This document shows positions 25,621-33,880 of a stretch of 64,000 nucleotides of DNA, piece by piece. Source of the stretch: Mumia sp. ZJ1417 (GTDB lineage: Bacteria; Actinomycetota; Actinomycetes; Propionibacteriales; Nocardioidaceae); assembly GCF_014127285.1 (NCBI RefSeq), contig NZ_CP059901.1, positions 2,232,001-2,296,000 on the forward strand. The letters run 5' to 3'. The notes under the pieces were generated by a model, which searched no databases, had not been told where the DNA came from, and saw only the letters and a program-made list of their open reading frames with translations. Positions within the stretch are counted from its first letter, which is position 1. Each line of letters opens with the position of its first letter. The position numbers were made by a program, and so were the translations under genes.

Positions 25621-25622
25621 GG

Positions 25623-25892
25623 CTACTCGACCAGCGGCGGGGGTGGCGGCCCCGCAGGGCGCAGGCGCTTCGCCTCGACCCACTGCTCGACCAGGGTCCC
25701 CTCCCCCTGCTTGCCGGGCACGAACGCAACGCGCGCGACCCAGCCCTGGGACTCGCGGCGCCACTCGATGACGAGACCGGGGTACGCGTCGGCCTCGTAC
25801 CGGCTCAACGACACCCACACGTGTCGGACCGCGCCGCCGTCGCGCGGCTCGACGGCACGCCCGTCGCTGCCGTACCGCCTGTTCGTTCCCAC
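25623..25892 (-). CDS. Small protein under a LexA/SOS box, function unknown
   Basis: 89-residue protein with no domain I recognise. It opens MGTNRRYGSDGRAVEPRDGG, has a central beta-rich segment (VRHVWVSLSRYEADAYPGL, VIEWRR, GWVARVAFVPG) and ends in a Pro-rich tail (RPAGPPPPPLVE). I choose the GTG at 25892 because TATCCT lies exactly six bases upstream (leaderless pattern) and a perfect SOS box lies just beyond; the frame is open to 25964 but that start would fall upstream of the promoter. The promoter architecture indicates induction after DNA damage. It converges on the LysR gene. Confidence 0.7.
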   Translation of the reverse strand: MGTNRRYGSDGRAVEPRDGGAVRHVWVSLSRYEADAYPGLVIEWRRESQGWVARVAFVPGKQGEGTLVEQWVEAKRLRPAGPPPPPLVE

Positions 25893-25898
25893 GGCCAC

Positions 25899-25929
25899 AG
25901 GATACGACGGGACTCGAACACATGTTCGA
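25899..25929 (-). promoter_or_regulatory. Perfect SOS (LexA) box and leaderless promoter
   Basis: TCGAACACATGTTCGA (25914-25929) is a perfect palindrome matching the actinobacterial LexA consensus, TCGAAC-N4-GTTCGA. On the minus strand it is followed by nine bases, then TATCCT (25904-25899), six bases and the GTG at 25892, so LexA would sit on the spacer and -35 region. It is also 83 bp upstream of the permease ATG at 26012, which could be affected too. Confidence 0.8.
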
Positions 25930-26011
25930 TGTCCTCCCCTATTGGCGAGCCGGATTGCACCCATACGCCACGAGCACGAGAGTGGGGCAGGACCGAACGA
26001 CGAGGAGCGTC

Positions 26012-27433
26012 ATGACCGATAGCAGGCCCGATGCCACTGCCACCGACGAGGGCCGCGCCCCGGAGCTCCGCCGGTTCCTCACCCCCAAGTTGCTCCTGCT
26101 CTTCATCGTCGGAGACATCCTCGGCACCGGCGTCTACGCCCTCACCGGCGACGTCGCGGCCGAGGTCGGCGGCGCGGCCTGGCTGCCGTTCATCCTGGCC
26201 TTCGTGATCGCGACGCTGACGGCCTTCTCCTACCTCGAGCTCGTCACGAAGTATCCCCAGGCCGCCGGTGCCGCGCTCTACACCCACAAGGCGTTCGGGA
26301 TCCACTTCCTGACCTTCCTCGTCGCCTTCACCGTGATGTCGTCGGGGATCACGTCCGCCTCGACCGCATCGCGGCTGGTCGCCCGCAGCGTCGACCAGGG
26401 GTTCAACCTGAGCTTGGACAAGACCGGCATCCTCCTCGTCGCGCTGGCGTTCATCGTCCTGCTGGCGCTGATCAACCTGCGCGGTGTCGCGCACGGCGTG
26501 CTCACCAACGTGGCGCTCACGTTCATCGAGCTCACCGGCCTGGCGCTCGTCATCCTCGTCGGGATCTGGGCGATGACGCAGGGGGACGCCGACTTCTCCC
26601 GAGTGGTCGCGTTCGACACGCCTGACGAGAAGAACGTCTTCCTCGCAGTGACGACGGCGACCTCGCTGGCGTTCTTCGCGATGGTGGGCTTCGAGGACGC
26701 GGTCAACATGGCCGAGGAGACGAAGGACCCCGTCCGCACGTTCCCTCGCATCATGCTGACGGGCCTTTCGATCACGGGCATCATCTATGTCCTCGTGTCC
26801 ATCACCGCCGTCGCGCTCGTCCCGATCGGCGAGCTCGCCGCCTCGGAGACGCCGCTGCTCACCGTCGTCGAACGCGGCGCCCCGGACGTCCCGATCGACG
26901 AGATCTATCCGTTCATCACGATGTTCGCCGTCGCCAACACTGCACTGATCAACATGTTGATGGCCAGTCGGCTCATCTACGGCATGGCCAAGCAGCGCGT
27001 GCTCCCGCCGGGACTCGCCCATGTAGGCGCGCGCCGCCAGACGCCATGGGTCGCGATCCTCTTCACGACCGTGATCGCGTGCGGCCTCATCACGTACGTG
27101 TTCAGCGCCAGCGACGACGCGATCGCCACGCTCGGCGGGACGACGGCCCTGCTCCTGCTGGGGGTGTTCACCATCGTGAACGTCACGGTGCTGGTCCTGC
27201 GACGCGACCCGGTCGACGACGACCACTTCGTGACCCCCACCGTGCTCCCGGTCATCGCCGGCGTGACGTCGCTCTACCTCGTGACGCCACTGTCCGGGCG
27301 TCCTGCCGAGCAGTACGAGGTCGCCGGACTGCTCCTCGGCATCGGCGTCGTGCTCTGGGCGATCACGTGGGTCGTCAACCGCGCGGCGTACGGGGCCAAG
27401 ACCTACGTGAAGGACCCCAGCGAGCTCGAATGA
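26012..27433 (+). CDS. APC-family amino acid permease
   Basis: 473-residue transporter with about 12 membrane helices. The start at the ATG at 26012 is supported by GAGGAG and begins the first hydrophobic segment at about residue 20 (TPKLLLLFIVGDILGTGVYAL, with the GxG turn of the APC fold in helix 1). SLAFFAMVGFEDAVNMAEETKDP is the conserved helix 6-loop motif of amino acid permeases. The substrate cannot be predicted. The nearest upstream element is the SOS box of the divergent small gene. Confidence 0.9.
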   Translation: MTDSRPDATATDEGRAPELRRFLTPKLLLLFIVGDILGTGVYALTGDVAAEVGGAAWLPFILAFVIATLTAFSYLELVTKYPQAAGAALYTHKAFGIHFLTFLVAFTVMSSGITSASTASRLVARSVDQGFNLSLDKTGILLVALAFIVLLALINLRGVAHGVLTNVALTFIELTGLALVILVGIWAMTQGDADFSRVVAFDTPDEKNVFLAVTTATSLAFFAMVGFEDAVNMAEETKDPVRTFPRIMLTGLSITGIIYVLVSITAVALVPIGELAASETPLLTVVERGAPDVPIDEIYPFITMFAVANTALINMLMASRLIYGMAKQRVLPPGLAHVGARRQTPWVAILFTTVIACGLITYVFSASDDAIATLGGTTALLLLGVFTIVNVTVLVLRRDPVDDDHFVTPTVLPVIAGVTSLYLVTPLSGRPAEQYEVAGLLLGIGVVLWAITWVVNRAAYGAKTYVKDPSELE

Positions 27434-27471
27434 GAGCCCACCGGGGTCCGGGTGTCACGTCAGGCGACGCG

Positions 27472-27933
27472 TCACCAGAACTTCTTGCGCCACCACCGCG
27501 GGAAGTGCCCGATGGCACCCTTCCTGGCGTACCGGTCGCTCCTGGCGAACCCCTGCCACTTCTCGCGCTTGAGCTTGTTGTTCAGACCGAGCTTGCGGGA
27601 GCAGCCGGGCCATGCGCCCCAGCCCTGCCCCTTGAGGACCTTCTCGGCGACCGCGATCTGCTCGCGCCGCTTGGCCTTGTGGGCGTACGAGGCGTACTTC
27701 TTGCCGCCGTACGCACGCCAGGTGCCCGCGCTGAACTGGAGGCCACCGTGGTAGCCGTTGCCGGTGTTGATGCGCCAGCGCTTGCCTGACTCGCACTTGG
27801 CGAGGCGCTCCCAGGTCTTGTCCTTGGCTGCGTTGGCGGGCGTGCTGGTGAAGACCAGCATCCCCAGAACCATGCCGGCGAGCGCCAGCGTGAGAGCGAC
27901 GCCACGACGGGCGACGCGGAGGGCGTTGAACAT
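27472..27933 (-). CDS. Resuscitation-promoting factor-like transglycosylase
   Basis: Secreted cell-wall-cleaving protein of the Rpf family. The 153-residue product has a signal peptide (residues 1-36, basic start, hydrophobic core, cut after PANAA) and an Rpf domain at about 38-112: WERLAKCESGKRW with the catalytic Glu, NTGNGYHGGLQFSAGTW, and EKVLKGQGWGAWPGCS. A basic C-terminal extension rich in Arg, Lys and Trp (HFPRWWRKKFW) follows. ATG start behind AAGGGA. It is preceded directly by a c-di-AMP riboswitch, the known control of actinobacterial rpf genes. Confidence 0.93.
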   Translation of the reverse strand: MFNALRVARRGVALTLALAGMVLGMLVFTSTPANAAKDKTWERLAKCESGKRWRINTGNGYHGGLQFSAGTWRAYGGKKYASYAHKAKRREQIAVAEKVLKGQGWGAWPGCSRKLGLNNKLKREKWQGFARSDRYARKGAIGHFPRWWRKKFW

Positions 27934-27944
27934 GTTGTCCCTTC

Positions 27945-28100
27945 ACAACGCCTGTGGGGTTAGCTGTCGGGTTCGGGCCGAAGGTGCCCGGCCTGCCGCG
28001 TTGTTCGTGCGGCAAGGCTTCACCCCAAGGAGCCAAGGCTCCAGAGATGGGTTCCCCACTCCCGCCCGTTCAGATCAAGGTTCGCCGGCCCCCGTGACCG
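27945..28100 (-). promoter_or_regulatory. Cyclic di-AMP riboswitch (ydaO-yuaA class) of the rpf gene
   Basis: Reading the minus strand, the leader holds the conserved blocks of the RF00379 aptamer in order: GGGGAACCCA (28057-28048), TTGGGGTGAAGCC (28028-28016), GGCCCGAACCCGACAGC and GCTAACCCCACAGGCG (ending near 27949). The aptamer ends about a dozen bases before the ATG at 27933, so ligand binding can act on the ribosome site or on nascent transcription. The class is known to switch genes off when c-di-AMP is high. Limits are approximate, as I could not fold it. Confidence 0.88.
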
Positions 28101-28112
28101 GCCATCCGGGGT

Positions 28113-28187
28113 AGGCCTCGCCCTTGGGCGGGACTCGGCGTACGAGCGAGGCCTCCGTCAGGCTAACCCACACAAACAAGACATCAA
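28113..28187 (-). promoter_or_regulatory. Promoter and 5' leader hairpin of the rpf transcript
   Basis: On the minus strand TTGATG (28187-28182), a 16-nt spacer and TAGCCT (28165-28160) form a good housekeeping-type promoter about 230 nt before the rpf start. The transcript would begin near 28153 and contain a 9-bp hairpin, AGGCCTCGC/GCGAGGCCT (arms 28154-28146 and 28121-28113), before the riboswitch. The stretch 27934-28383 holds no gene; it contains this promoter, the riboswitch and the repeat at 28236-28288. Confidence 0.6.
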
Positions 28188-28235
28188 GCCCAAGCGTGGC
28201 GGTGTGACCACATTCAGGGCGGCCGGGCGGCGGAG

Positions 28236-28288
28236 CGGCGGTGAGTCCGGTCCCACCGAGGCCCGCACAGTGGGACCTGAGTCACCGC
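28236..28288. repeat. REP-like palindrome, copy A
   Basis: Left arm 28238-28256 and right arm 28270-28288 pair over 19 bp with two mismatches around a 13-nt loop. It lies between the divergent rpf and nuclease genes, so it is not simply a terminator. Same family as the copies at 29320-29374 and 51773-51827; shared core GGTGAG-YCYGGTCC. Confidence 0.75.
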
Positions 28289-28383
28289 GCCCGCATTCTC
28301 CACACACGCCTTCGGCTCCGCGGCATCCACAGGTGCGCGCGCAGGCGATGTACGGAGCCCGCGAGGACGCGTGAGATGACGGG

Positions 28384-29328
28384 ATGCCCGCACCGACACC
28401 GCTTCCAGTTCAGCTGACCAACCGCCCGTTCTCGCGCGACGAGCTGGTCGCGCTCGGACTCTCGCCGAAGCTGCTCCTCGGCAAGCGTTTTCGCCGCCTT
28501 CATCCCGAGACCTGGGTGCACACGGATCACGCGATGACCGACAGCGACCAGATTGCGGCCGCGGCGCTCGCGGTGCCTTCGTACGCTCAGCCCACCGACG
28601 GCACGCGCCTCCGGATGCTCGGGTACGACGACCTCCCTCTGGAGCCGATCTGCTTCGTGGTGCCGGACGACCATCACGTCGCACTCGACGGCATCATGGT
28701 GCACCGGACGAAGGAGATGCCGCCTCTCGACGCAAGCGGGGTGACACCCGCCGCGGCATTCCTCGGATGCTGTGCCGAGGAGCCCCTCATCGACCTCGTC
28801 GCCGCCGGCGACTGGCTCCTCCGCCACGGTCACGCCACACATGAGGAGCTCGCCGAGCTCGCGATCCGCGACTCCTGGCGCCCCGGCGCAGACCGCGCAC
28901 TCGAGGTCCTACCGATGCTGAACCCGCGCTCGCGCTCGCCTCGCGAGTCGAAGGTCCGTGCGATGCTCGTCATGGCCGGACTTCCCACGCCTGAGGTCAA
29001 CGTGGACCTCTTCGTGGAGGGGACGTTCCTCGGCTGCGCCGACCTGCTCTACCATCGATGGCTGCTCGTTCTCGAGTACGAAGGGCGCCAGCACGCCGAG
29101 GACGTCCACCAGTTCAATGTTGACATCGGACGGTACGAGGGGTTTCGCGACCACGGCGTCACGTACGTCCAGATCACGAGCGCACGTTTCGCCCGTCCAC
29201 GTGCCTTCGTCATCCTCGTGCACCGCAAGCTCGTCTCGCTCGGCTATGACGGGCCTGCACCCTCGTTCGGACCACGATGGCGCGCCCTCTTCGCCCCCGT
29301 ACCCGGCCCTCACGCACGACGGCGGTGA
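28384..29328 (+). CDS. DUF559/Vsr-like endonuclease-fold protein with AbiEi-type N-terminus
   Basis: 314-residue protein. Residues 12-50 resemble the winged-helix start of AbiEi-type proteins (FSRDELVALGLSPKLL, then RRLHPETWVHT). The C-terminal half has a PD-(D/E)XK/Vsr-like arrangement: E188 in RESKVRAML, D220 in GCADLLYH, and E231-Y-E233-G-x2-H237, as in DUF559 nucleases. The activity is inferred. No partner toxin gene lies beside it. The stop codon lies within the right-hand repeat. No clear Shine-Dalgarno; TGAGAT lies six bases before the ATG, a weak version of the leaderless pattern seen elsewhere here. Confidence 0.75.
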   Translation: MPAPTPLPVQLTNRPFSRDELVALGLSPKLLLGKRFRRLHPETWVHTDHAMTDSDQIAAAALAVPSYAQPTDGTRLRMLGYDDLPLEPICFVVPDDHHVALDGIMVHRTKEMPPLDASGVTPAAAFLGCCAEEPLIDLVAAGDWLLRHGHATHEELAELAIRDSWRPGADRALEVLPMLNPRSRSPRESKVRAMLVMAGLPTPEVNVDLFVEGTFLGCADLLYHRWLLVLEYEGRQHAEDVHQFNVDIGRYEGFRDHGVTYVQITSARFARPRAFVILVHRKLVSLGYDGPAPSFGPRWRALFAPVPGPHARRR

Positions 29329-29374
29329 GCCTGGTCCCACCCGATGCTTCTGGGTGGGACCGGACTCACCGCCG
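29320..29374. repeat. REP-like palindrome, copy B
   Basis: Arms 29320-29342 and 29352-29374 pair over 23 bp with two mismatches around a 9-nt loop. It contains the stop codon of the nuclease gene (29326-29328) and lies between that gene and the convergent terC, so it may also act as a terminator. Its right arm is identical, in inverse orientation, to the left arm of copy A. Confidence 0.8.
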
Positions 29375-29401
29375 AGGCGAGGGACGCGCAGCGCGGCCGC
29401 G

Positions 29402-30415
29402 TCAGGCCTGAGGAATGTCCTCGTGCTCGTCAGGACGCTGCGGAGGCGGCTGGTTGCGCGTCTTCCAGAGGCTTGCAGCCGCGGTGATGCCGAGGACGAC
29501 GACGATCACGCCCAGGCTGGCCAGCGTCGGCACCTCCGGCACGTCGATGTGCTCACCACCGTTGATGAACGACAGCTCGTTGGTGTGCAGCGCGTGGAGC
29601 ACCAGCTTGACGCCGATGAACGCGAGGATCACCGAGAGGCCCAGCGACAGGTAGACCAGGCGCTGCAGCAGCCCGCCGAGCAGGAAGTAGAGCTGACGCA
29701 GGCCCATCAGCGCGAAGATGTTCGCGGTGAGGACCAGGTAGGCCTCCTGCGTGATGCCGTAGATCGCCGGGATCGAGTCGAGCGCGAACAGCAGGTCGGT
29801 GCTGCCCAGCGCCAGGATCACCAAGAACATCGGCGTCAGCAAGCGCTTGCCGTCGACGCGGATCGCCATCTTCATGCCGTGGAACTCGTCCGTGATGCTG
29901 AAGTGGCGCTCGGCGAAGCGGACGACCGCGTTGTCGCCAGCCTCTTCGTCATCGTGGTTGCGATAGCTCTTGACGAGCCCGTACGCGGTCCACACGAGGA
30001 ACAGGCCGAAGATGTAGAAGACCCAGCTGAAGTTGTTGATCGCGGCCGCACCCAGCACGATGAAGACCGCGCGGAAGATCAGCGCGAGGATGATGCCGAT
30101 CATCAGGGCCTCTTGCTGGTACACCCGAGGCACCTTGAAGCTCGCCATGATGATGATGAAGATGAACAGGTTGTCGACCGACAGGCTGTACTCGGTGAGC
30201 CAGCCCGTGAAGAACTCGAGGCCGTACTGGCCGCCGTGGAAGCTCGACACCCAGATACCGAAGGCGATGGCGAGACCGACGTATACCGTCAGCGCCAGCC
30301 CGGCCTCCTTCATCGACGGCTCGTGCGGGCGACGGGCGATCACGATGACGTCGAACAGCAGCACAGCGACGGTGACGCCGATCGTGATCCACCATTCGAG
30401 CGGTGTGACGTTCAT
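29402..30415 (-). CDS. TerC-family manganese/metal exporter
   Basis: Integral membrane protein of the TerC family, whose characterised members export manganese during exoenzyme loading or metal stress. The 337-residue protein has about nine helices and the family motifs GWLTEYSLSVDNLFIF near residues 70-86 and DLLFALDSIPAIYGIT near residues 205-220, with the paired Asp residues of the transport site. A charged C-terminal tail (PPPQRPDEHEDIPQA) follows. The ATG start has GGAGGAA, which is controlled by the upstream Mn2+ riboswitch. Confidence 0.93.
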   Translation of the reverse strand: MNVTPLEWWITIGVTVAVLLFDVIVIARRPHEPSMKEAGLALTVYVGLAIAFGIWVSSFHGGQYGLEFFTGWLTEYSLSVDNLFIFIIIMASFKVPRVYQQEALMIGIILALIFRAVFIVLGAAAINNFSWVFYIFGLFLVWTAYGLVKSYRNHDDEEAGDNAVVRFAERHFSITDEFHGMKMAIRVDGKRLLTPMFLVILALGSTDLLFALDSIPAIYGITQEAYLVLTANIFALMGLRQLYFLLGGLLQRLVYLSLGLSVILAFIGVKLVLHALHTNELSFINGGEHIDVPEVPTLASLGVIVVVLGITAAASLWKTRNQPPPQRPDEHEDIPQA

Positions 30416-30426
30416 ACGGGCAGGTT

Positions 30427-30569
30427 CCTCCGGTCGGATCGTTCGTCAGGCCGGAGGTCTCTTCCGCCGCGACGGCGTAGAGCGCGCCTGGCACGACTCG
30501 ACCCGCCGGGCTGCACCTGGTGCTGCCGTGATGACGACGGGTCGACGAAGGAATACTCCCCTCCCTGCG
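30427..30569 (-). promoter_or_regulatory. Manganese riboswitch (yybP-ykoY class) of terC
   Basis: The terC leader shows the RF00080 hallmarks in order on the minus strand: GGAGGGGAGTA (30564-30554), GTCGTCA (30538-30532) and AGAGACCTCC (30462-30453), with GGAGG/CCTCC closing the first stem. Directly downstream, CCTCCGG (30457-30451) is perfectly complementary to CCGGAGG (30433-30427), which is the ribosome-binding site of terC. Metal binding would hold CCTCC in the aptamer stem and free the site, an ON switch. Aptamer class: strong; mechanism: inferred from pairing. Confidence 0.88.
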
Positions 30570-30608
30570 CCATTGTGCCAGAGGGTGCGCGCGGACCCGC
30601 AACGCGAG

Positions 30609-31682
30609 ATGCTCAGCCCCGTGACGGTGAGACACGTAGGCCTGCGCGGAGCGCTCACACGACCGGCCGCCCGGGACGCTCTGCTGCGCGCGGGAGAGCC
30701 GCTCGACGTGCCCTCGCTCCTCGACGGAGCGGTGCTGCGGCTGCGCGAGGCCGACGTCCCCGGGAGCGCGGTGACGAAGGGCTTCGCCTGGGAGCCGACG
30801 GACGCCGAGACGGAGCACTGGTATCCCCAGGGCGTCACGACCTCCGCCGACGCCCAGGAGGGGGCGACGGACCGGGACGTCCTCGTCGCCACCTGGTATG
30901 CCCACCACCGCCCGCGTCGTACGGGCTCACGGCTCACGTTCGTCGATCTCGCGGCACGGCGATATCGGCACGTCCTGCTCGTCCGCGCGGTGAGGACGCC
31001 GTGGGGGGTGCGGGCCCGCCCGGTCCCGATCCACGCCGGCGGGATCGCCTGGTACGGCCCGTACCTATACGTGGCGGCGACGCGGGCCGGGATCGTGCTG
31101 TTCCGAATCTCCGACCTGCTCCGCCTCGACCTGAGCGGGCGCGGCCGCGGGGTGGCCGGACGGCTCGGGTACGAGGTCGTGCTGCCGGAGTACGCGCGCC
31201 TGTCTGCCTGGAGCCGCGACGAGGGCAGTCGCCTGCGGTACTCGTTCCTCTCCGTCGCGTACGGGGCCCCAGGCGAGCCGCCCGCGCTGGTGGCCGGCGA
31301 GTACGGCGGCGTCGGACGCAGCCAGCGGCTCTGGCGCTTCACGCTCGACCCGACGACGCACCTGCCCGTACGAGACGGGTCCGGGCGCGCGGTCCCGACC
31401 GAGCTGCACGCCGCACAGTCGGCGCGGATGCAGGGCGTGACTGCTCTCGACGGCCGGTGGTACGTGACGACGAGCCAGGGGCGCGGCAACGCGGGCGACC
31501 TCCTCGTCGGAGCGCCCGGCGACTTCCGGCGGCACAAGGGCGTGCTGCCGACGGGGTGCGAGGACATCGCCGCGTGGCCCGAGCGGCGCGAGCTCTGGTC
31601 GGTGACCGAGTGGCCCGGGATGCGATGGGTGTACGCGATGGATCCCGACGCGTGGCCAGGCCGACCCTCGGTGGTCGAGTAG
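30609..31682 (+). CDS. Conserved hypothetical protein, possibly beta-propeller
   Basis: 357-residue protein I cannot assign to a named family. It has repeated aromatic-rich segments that look like propeller blades (HWYPQGVTTSADA, DVLVATWYAHHRP, GGIAWYGPYLYVAATRAGIVLFRISDLL, MQGVTALDGRWYVTTSQGR), similar in layout to actinobacterial proteins annotated as secreted. No signal peptide is evident at this start. The start is uncertain: ATG 30609 or GTG 30621, both with weak ribosome sites. Its stop lies inside the palindrome at 31673-31712. Divergent from terC. Confidence 0.6.
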   Translation: MLSPVTVRHVGLRGALTRPAARDALLRAGEPLDVPSLLDGAVLRLREADVPGSAVTKGFAWEPTDAETEHWYPQGVTTSADAQEGATDRDVLVATWYAHHRPRRTGSRLTFVDLAARRYRHVLLVRAVRTPWGVRARPVPIHAGGIAWYGPYLYVAATRAGIVLFRISDLLRLDLSGRGRGVAGRLGYEVVLPEYARLSAWSRDEGSRLRYSFLSVAYGAPGEPPALVAGEYGGVGRSQRLWRFTLDPTTHLPVRDGSGRAVPTELHAAQSARMQGVTALDGRWYVTTSQGRGNAGDLLVGAPGDFRRHKGVLPTGCEDIAAWPERRELWSVTEWPGMRWVYAMDPDAWPGRPSVVE

Positions 31683-31712
31683 CCGGCGAGAACGAGCCGG
31701 CGTATCGAGACC
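31673..31712. repeat. Palindromic repeat GGTCGAGTAG...ATCGAGACC between convergent genes
   Basis: Arms starting GGTCGAGTAGCCGGC (31673-31687) and ending GCCGGCGTATCGAGACC (31696-31712) form an imperfect hairpin. Palindromes with GGTCGAG/CTCGACC ends recur in actinomycete intergenic regions. This copy includes the stop codon of the preceding gene and lies before the uvrB 3' end, so it may terminate both. The copy at 34687-34746 has related ends. Confidence 0.6.
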
Positions 31713-31720
31713 CCGAGTCC

Positions 31721-33829
31721 TCACCCCGCGCCGGCGGCCTGCATCTGACGGAGCTCCTTCTTGAGGTCACCGATCTCGTCACGCAGACGCGCTGCGACCT
31801 CGAACTGCAGCTCCTCGGCGGCCGCGTGCATCTGCGTGTTGAGCTCCTGGATCAGCTCCGCGAGCTCGGACGCGGCCATCGTGGATGGGTCGACGTGGCT
31901 CCCGTCGCCCGACGAGCCCACCAGCGGCACCGGAGACTTGCCGCGCGACTGCGCCCGACCTGAGCCGACGAGCTGCTCGATGTCGGCGTCCTCGCGCGCC
32001 AGCATGTCGGTGATGTCGGCGATCTTCTTGCGCAGCGGGGTGGGGTTGATGCCGTGCTCGGTGTTGTAGGCGACCTGGATCGCGCGGCGTCGGTTGGTCT
32101 CGTCGATCGCCTGCTCCATCGACGGCGTGATCGTGTCGGCGTACATGAGCACCTGACCGGACACATTGCGCGCCGCGCGTCCGATCGTCTGGATCAGCGA
32201 CCGCCCCGAGCGCAGGAAGCCCTCCTTGTCGGCGTCGAGGATCGCCACCAGGCTCACCTCGGGCAGGTCAAGACCCTCGCGCAGGAGGTTGATGCCAACG
32301 AGGACGTCGTACTCCCCCATCCGCAGCTCGCTCAGCAGCTCGACGCGTCGCAGGGTGTCGACCTCCGAGTGGAGGTAGCGGGTGCGGATGCCGGCCTCGA
32401 GGAGGTAATCGGTGAGGTCCTCGGCCATCTTCTTGGTGAGCGTCGTGACGAGCACCCGCTCGTTGCGCTCCACCCGGCCGCGGATCTGCTCGATGAGGTC
32501 GTCGATCTGGCCCTTGGTCGGCTTGACGATGACCTCGGGGTCGACCAGGCCGGTCGGGCGGATGATCTGCTCGACGACGTCGTGCTCGTCCTTGACCTTG
32601 GACATCTCGTACGGGCCGGGAGTCGCCGAGAGGTAGACCGTCTGGCCGATGCGGTCGAGGAACTCCTCCCACTTGAGAGGACGGTTGTCCATCGCGCTCG
32701 GCAGGCGGAATCCGTGCTCGACCAGCGTGCGCTTGCGGGACATGTCGCCCTCGTACATGGCGCCGATCTGCGGGATCGTCACGTGCGACTCGTCGACGAC
32801 CAGCAGGAAGTCCTCGGGGAAGTAGTCGAGGAGGCAGTTCGGTGCGGAGCCGGGCGGGCGGCCGTCCATGTGAAGCGAGTAGTTCTCGATGCCCGAGCAC
32901 GTGCCGACCTGCCGGATCATCTCCATGTCGTACGTGGTGCGCATGCGCAGGCGCTGCGCCTCGAGGAGCTTGCCCTGGCTCTCGAGCTCGGCGAGGCGCT
33001 GCTCGAGCTCGTTCTCGATGCCGCGGACCGCCGTCTCGAGCCGCTCCGGGCCGACCGTGTAGTGGGTCGCCGCGCCCACGTACAGCTCGCGCTCGTCACT
33101 CAGCACCTCTCCGGTCAACGGGTGCAGCGTCATCAGCCGCTCGATCTCGTCGCCGAAGAACTCCACGCGGACCGCGAGCTCCTGGTAGACGGGGAAGATC
33201 TCGAGCGTGTCGCCGCGCACCCGGAACGTCCCCCGCGTCGCGGCCAGGTCGTTGCGGGAGTACTGGGCGGTGACGAGCGTCCGGAGGAGCTTGTCGCGAT
33301 CCATCTCCGCGCCGACCTGGAGGTGGATCATGCGGTTCATGTATTCCTCGGCCGACCCCAGGCCGTAGATGCACGAGACCGTTGCCACGACGATCACGTC
33401 GCGCCTGGTCAGGAGGTTCCAGGTGGCAGAGTGGCGCAGCCGCTCGACCTCCTCGTTGATCGAGGAGTCCTTCTCGATGTAGGTGTCGGTCTGCGGGACG
33501 TACGCCTCGGGCTGGTAGTAGTCGTAGTAGGAGACGAAGTATTCGATGGCGTTGTCGGGGAACAGGTGACGCAGCTCGTTGGCGAACTGTGCCGCCAGCG
33601 TCTTGTTGGGCTGCATCACGAGGACCGGCCGTTGGAGGTTCTCGGCGAGCCAGGACACCGTGGCAGTCTTGCCGGTGCCGGTGGCGCCGAGGAGGACCGT
33701 GTCGGTTTCGCCGCGCTGCACGCGCTCGGTGAGCTGGGCGATGGCGCGGGGCTGGTCGCCGCTCGGCTCGAAGTCGGAGACCACGTGCAAGGGCGCGACC
33801 TGGCGCTGCAGGTCCTTCACGGAACGCAT
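31721..33829 (-). CDS. uvrB: Excinuclease ABC subunit B
   Basis: Helicase-like subunit that verifies damage and hands it to UvrC. The 702-residue protein has Walker [14 protein letters not shown] near residues 44-56, the beta-hairpin region with [16 protein letters not shown], helicase motifs through [11 protein letters not shown] and QTIGRAARN, and a C-terminal UVR motif ([24 protein letters not shown]) that contacts UvrC. The ATG has no Shine-Dalgarno; TACGCT (33841-33836) lies exactly six bases upstream, so it is probably leaderless. No SOS box is visible. Confidence 0.97.
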   Translation of the reverse strand: MRSVKDLQRQVAPLHVVSDFEPSGDQPRAIAQLTERVQRGETDTVLLGATGTGKTATVSWLAENLQRPVLVMQPNKTLAAQFANELRHLFPDNAIEYFVSYYDYYQPEAYVPQTDTYIEKDSSINEEVERLRHSATWNLLTRRDVIVVATVSCIYGLGSAEEYMNRMIHLQVGAEMDRDKLLRTLVTAQYSRNDLAATRGTFRVRGDTLEIFPVYQELAVRVEFFGDEIERLMTLHPLTGEVLSDERELYVGAATHYTVGPERLETAVRGIENELEQRLAELESQGKLLEAQRLRMRTTYDMEMIRQVGTCSGIENYSLHMDGRPPGSAPNCLLDYFPEDFLLVVDESHVTIPQIGAMYEGDMSRKRTLVEHGFRLPSAMDNRPLKWEEFLDRIGQTVYLSATPGPYEMSKVKDEHDVVEQIIRPTGLVDPEVIVKPTKGQIDDLIEQIRGRVERNERVLVTTLTKKMAEDLTDYLLEAGIRTRYLHSEVDTLRRVELLSELRMGEYDVLVGINLLREGLDLPEVSLVAILDADKEGFLRSGRSLIQTIGRAARNVSGQVLMYADTITPSMEQAIDETNRRRAIQVAYNTEHGINPTPLRKKIADITDMLAREDADIEQLVGSGRAQSRGKSPVPLVGSSGDGSHVDPSTMAASELAELIQELNTQMHAAAEELQFEVAARLRDEIGDLKKELRQMQAAGAG

Positions 33830-33880
33830 GTGTCGAGCGTACGTCGTACCACTGACACTTCGACGCGGTCACGGCACCCC

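Larger units (their letters stand above)
28236..29374. mobile_element. Putative mobile unit: nuclease-fold gene between 22-bp inverted repeats
   Basis: The 22 bases at 28236-28257 (beginning CGGCGGTGAGTCCGG) recur as an exact reverse complement at 29353-29374, bounding 1,139 bp that hold one gene, the 28384-29328 nuclease-fold protein. Each end is also one arm of a local palindrome (28236-28288 and 29320-29374). No transposase, integrase or target-site duplication is visible, so calling it mobile is an inference from the ends and from a third copy of the palindrome at 51773-51827. Confidence 0.45.

Noticed and set aside
28384-29328. Type IV toxin-antitoxin (AbiEi/AbiEii) system
   Set aside because: Only the AbiEi-like N-terminus is present; the C-terminus is nuclease-like and no AbiEii toxin gene is adjacent.
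28236-29374. Calling the 22-bp-ended unit a classical insertion sequence
   Set aside because: No transposase, no visible target duplication, and the ends are arms of local hairpins; I report it only as a putative mobile unit.
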